From contig CAJJDP010000040.1 of assembly GCA_905182995.1 (NCBI GenBank), forward strand, positions 6,834 to 70,833: 64,000 bases of DNA, in the 5' to 3' direction. Both the position numbers and the translations under genes were made by a program. Below, in pieces: positions 62,560-64,000 of this stretch. The stretch is from Paramecium octaurelia. Its lineage: Eukaryota; Ciliophora; Oligohymenophorea; Peniculida; Parameciidae. The notes under the pieces are model-generated. The model was given only the letters and a program-made list of their open reading frames with translations. It made no database searches and had not been told where the DNA came from. Positions within the stretch are counted from its first letter, which is position 1. Each line of letters begins with the position of its first letter.

Positions 62560-62946
62560 TTACTCTTATTTATGTGTTGTGTATTTCAAGTTATTGTAAT
62601 TTTGAATTTTTGATTGATTGAACATCAATTGTTGTAAGAGGTATGGAATTCGAATCATGATCCCAAAATTCAATGTTGAGTATTTATTGACACCAGAGAG
62701 TTGAATATTAAGGATATGGAGAGGAGAGAAGGTTCAACTTGATACCTGATAGGTTTAAGTCTGATGAGAATGAGATCAGGGTTACTTGAATTAGCGATTG
62801 GAGTGAGGAAGGTGGGATGGAGAGGAAGAAATGGGGTTGGGTTGTAATTATAATATTTGGGATAAATTATGTAAATCTCAAGAAATGTATTAGTATTTAT
62901 TTATGAATTATATGTATATTTATTTAGGAATTCCATTATTAATTAA
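62560..62946. other. Intergenic spacer
   Basis: This stretch separates two plus-strand genes. It includes a G-rich run (about 62800-62850) without a recognisable ORF or RNA. Confidence 0.45.
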
Positions 62947-64000
62947 ATGCAAGAGAAATTAATAGCTGGACTCACATCGAGTTATGGCAGTTTGTTGGGT
63001 CAATAGTATTTGAAGTGGTTGAAGATGCCTCCTTCTTATTTAAGAGTGATGCAATCCATCGATTACAGAAAGGGGATGTATGCAGCTTAGCAAATAAAGG
63101 CAAATCAATAGATAATGCTTATATCGACAGAGAAGTGTTTCACAAGTGTGGAATTCGTCGGTTGTGACACCAGGAAATCTCAAGAACTTCAGGTATGTAG
63201 TTGCAAATCAATTAGACCATAGCATCACAAATAGCTCACAAAATATGTGGTGGAAAAGTGGAATAGTAGTATTTGGTCACAGGGTTGCTCAAAATTATAT
63301 TGCAAGTGTTCGTGCATCAGAAGGACCAATCTCTAACTCACTCTCCATTTGCAAATATGATTCAGCCTCCCAATACTCCGTTATTGTGGCCTCAAACAGT
63401 GATTGATTTGATATCCTCAAGGAATTTGGCTTCCTTGATTGAAGGCACTCTTCTCCAATGTTAATCGATGTATAATGAATTGCAATTGAGCAAAGTTTAC
63501 GGTTTGACAGCCCTTGAATTTTTGAAATTGTTCCAAGCTATCAGAGCATCCTTAATTTGCTTCAATCCACAGTATGACCAATATCAATACATTCTAGAAA
63601 ACCGAAATACTTTGACATGCAATCAGTCTAAATAGTAAGTCCAATGGTTTATCAATTTGATCACTCCTTCGATCCAAATTGCTACTTGGATGGCTGTTAT
63701 TTGAGCCATGAAAACATGAGTTTCGTTGATTTCAGTGCCAAAAAGCAAATTGAACCAGGCGACGTAAGATATACTCCCCTAAGTTAATAGAAATTAACCA
63801 TCAATTACGGTAATTTGAGTAATCATGATCTACTAATGAGACATGGGATTATGGTGGATGACAATCCTTATAATGAAATGCCCATTGACTTGGACTTCAC
63901 TAAAGCCATTAATTACACCGAATAGCTCTTTGAGTAAAAGCAAAAGTGGTTGAGACAGAGTGAAATCACCAACATTGAAAGGCAGTCCTTGTATGCTAAC
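62947..64000 (+). CDS. SET-domain protein methyltransferase (SETD3/LSMT-like), cut by window end
   Basis: ATG 62947 (MQEKLIAGLTSSYGSLL) starts a gene that runs off the window. Three introns are needed: 63193-63215 (23 nt), 63572-63597 (26) and 63764-63790 (27), all GTA...TAG. After splicing, SET-domain landmarks appear. DYRKGMYAAQQIKANQQIML is the N-SET strand region. FDHSFDPNCYL is the NH...PNC-type motif with Asp for Asn. IEPGDKLTINYGNLSNHDLL is the catalytic C-terminal knot with the Tyr. The long insert between the N- and C-parts matches the SETD3/Rubisco-LSMT class, which methylates lysine or histidine in non-histone proteins. The Rubisco-LSMT substrate-binding domain would follow beyond 64000. 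The substrate is unknown. Confidence 0.85.

Noticed and set aside
1-64000. CRISPR arrays, rRNA and tRNA genes
   Set aside because: I saw no regularly spaced direct repeats with spacers, no rRNA core sequence and no tRNA cloverleaf that I could support by eye.

Overview
The window looks like the left end of a ciliate somatic (macronuclear) chromosome, most probably Paramecium. It opens with about 20 nt of mixed C3A3/C4A2 telomere repeat. The DNA is about 75% A+T. Genes read cleanly only if TAA and TAG are glutamine and TGA is the sole stop. Most genes carry very short introns (20-30 nt, GTA...TAG) whose removal restores the frame. All gene models below use that code, so a standard-code ORF scan shows only fragments of them.

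Region 1 (1-17.9 kb) is a decaying subtelomere. It holds a WD40 gene with one frame break, a truncated WD40 relative, two minus-strand reverse-transcriptase fragments from LINE-like elements, and a frameshifted dynein heavy-chain pseudogene. An exact 1,366-bp direct duplication flanks the only N (9351), which is probably unmerged contig ends rather than biology. From 11.1 to 17.7 kb I recognise no gene, only short protein-like scraps and one strong hairpin.

Region 2 (17.9-38 kb) has an intact intron-free WD40 gene, a doubtful ORF, then a gene of about 9.8 kb for a giant secreted or membrane protein. That protein has a signal peptide, a very long array of cysteine-rich repeats, a REJ-like ectodomain and a multi-pass C-terminus. 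A minus-strand membrane/LRR-like gene follows, with two in-frame TGAs and one frameshift.

Region 3 (38-64 kb) is compact and largely intact, with many intergenic gaps of only 25-100 bp. In order: a small unknown gene, a polytopic membrane protein, a dCache receptor, a GPI ethanolamine-phosphate transferase (PIG-O type), a carbonyl-reductase-like SDR, an ABHD17-type hydrolase, an RJL-family GTPase, DMAP1/SWC4, an 880-residue Lys-rich repetitive hydrophobic protein, a small basic protein, mitochondrial EF-G2, a cysteine-rich GPI-type surface protein, an SPFH/stomatin protein, a pecanex-family membrane protein, a Myb/SANT protein and a SET-domain methyltransferase cut by the window edge.

The genes do not form one pathway. 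Loose themes are the cell surface (giant Cys-rich receptor, mini surface protein, GPI synthesis, dCache sensor), membrane organisation (SPFH, pecanex, ABHD17) and chromatin (DMAP1, SET, Myb).
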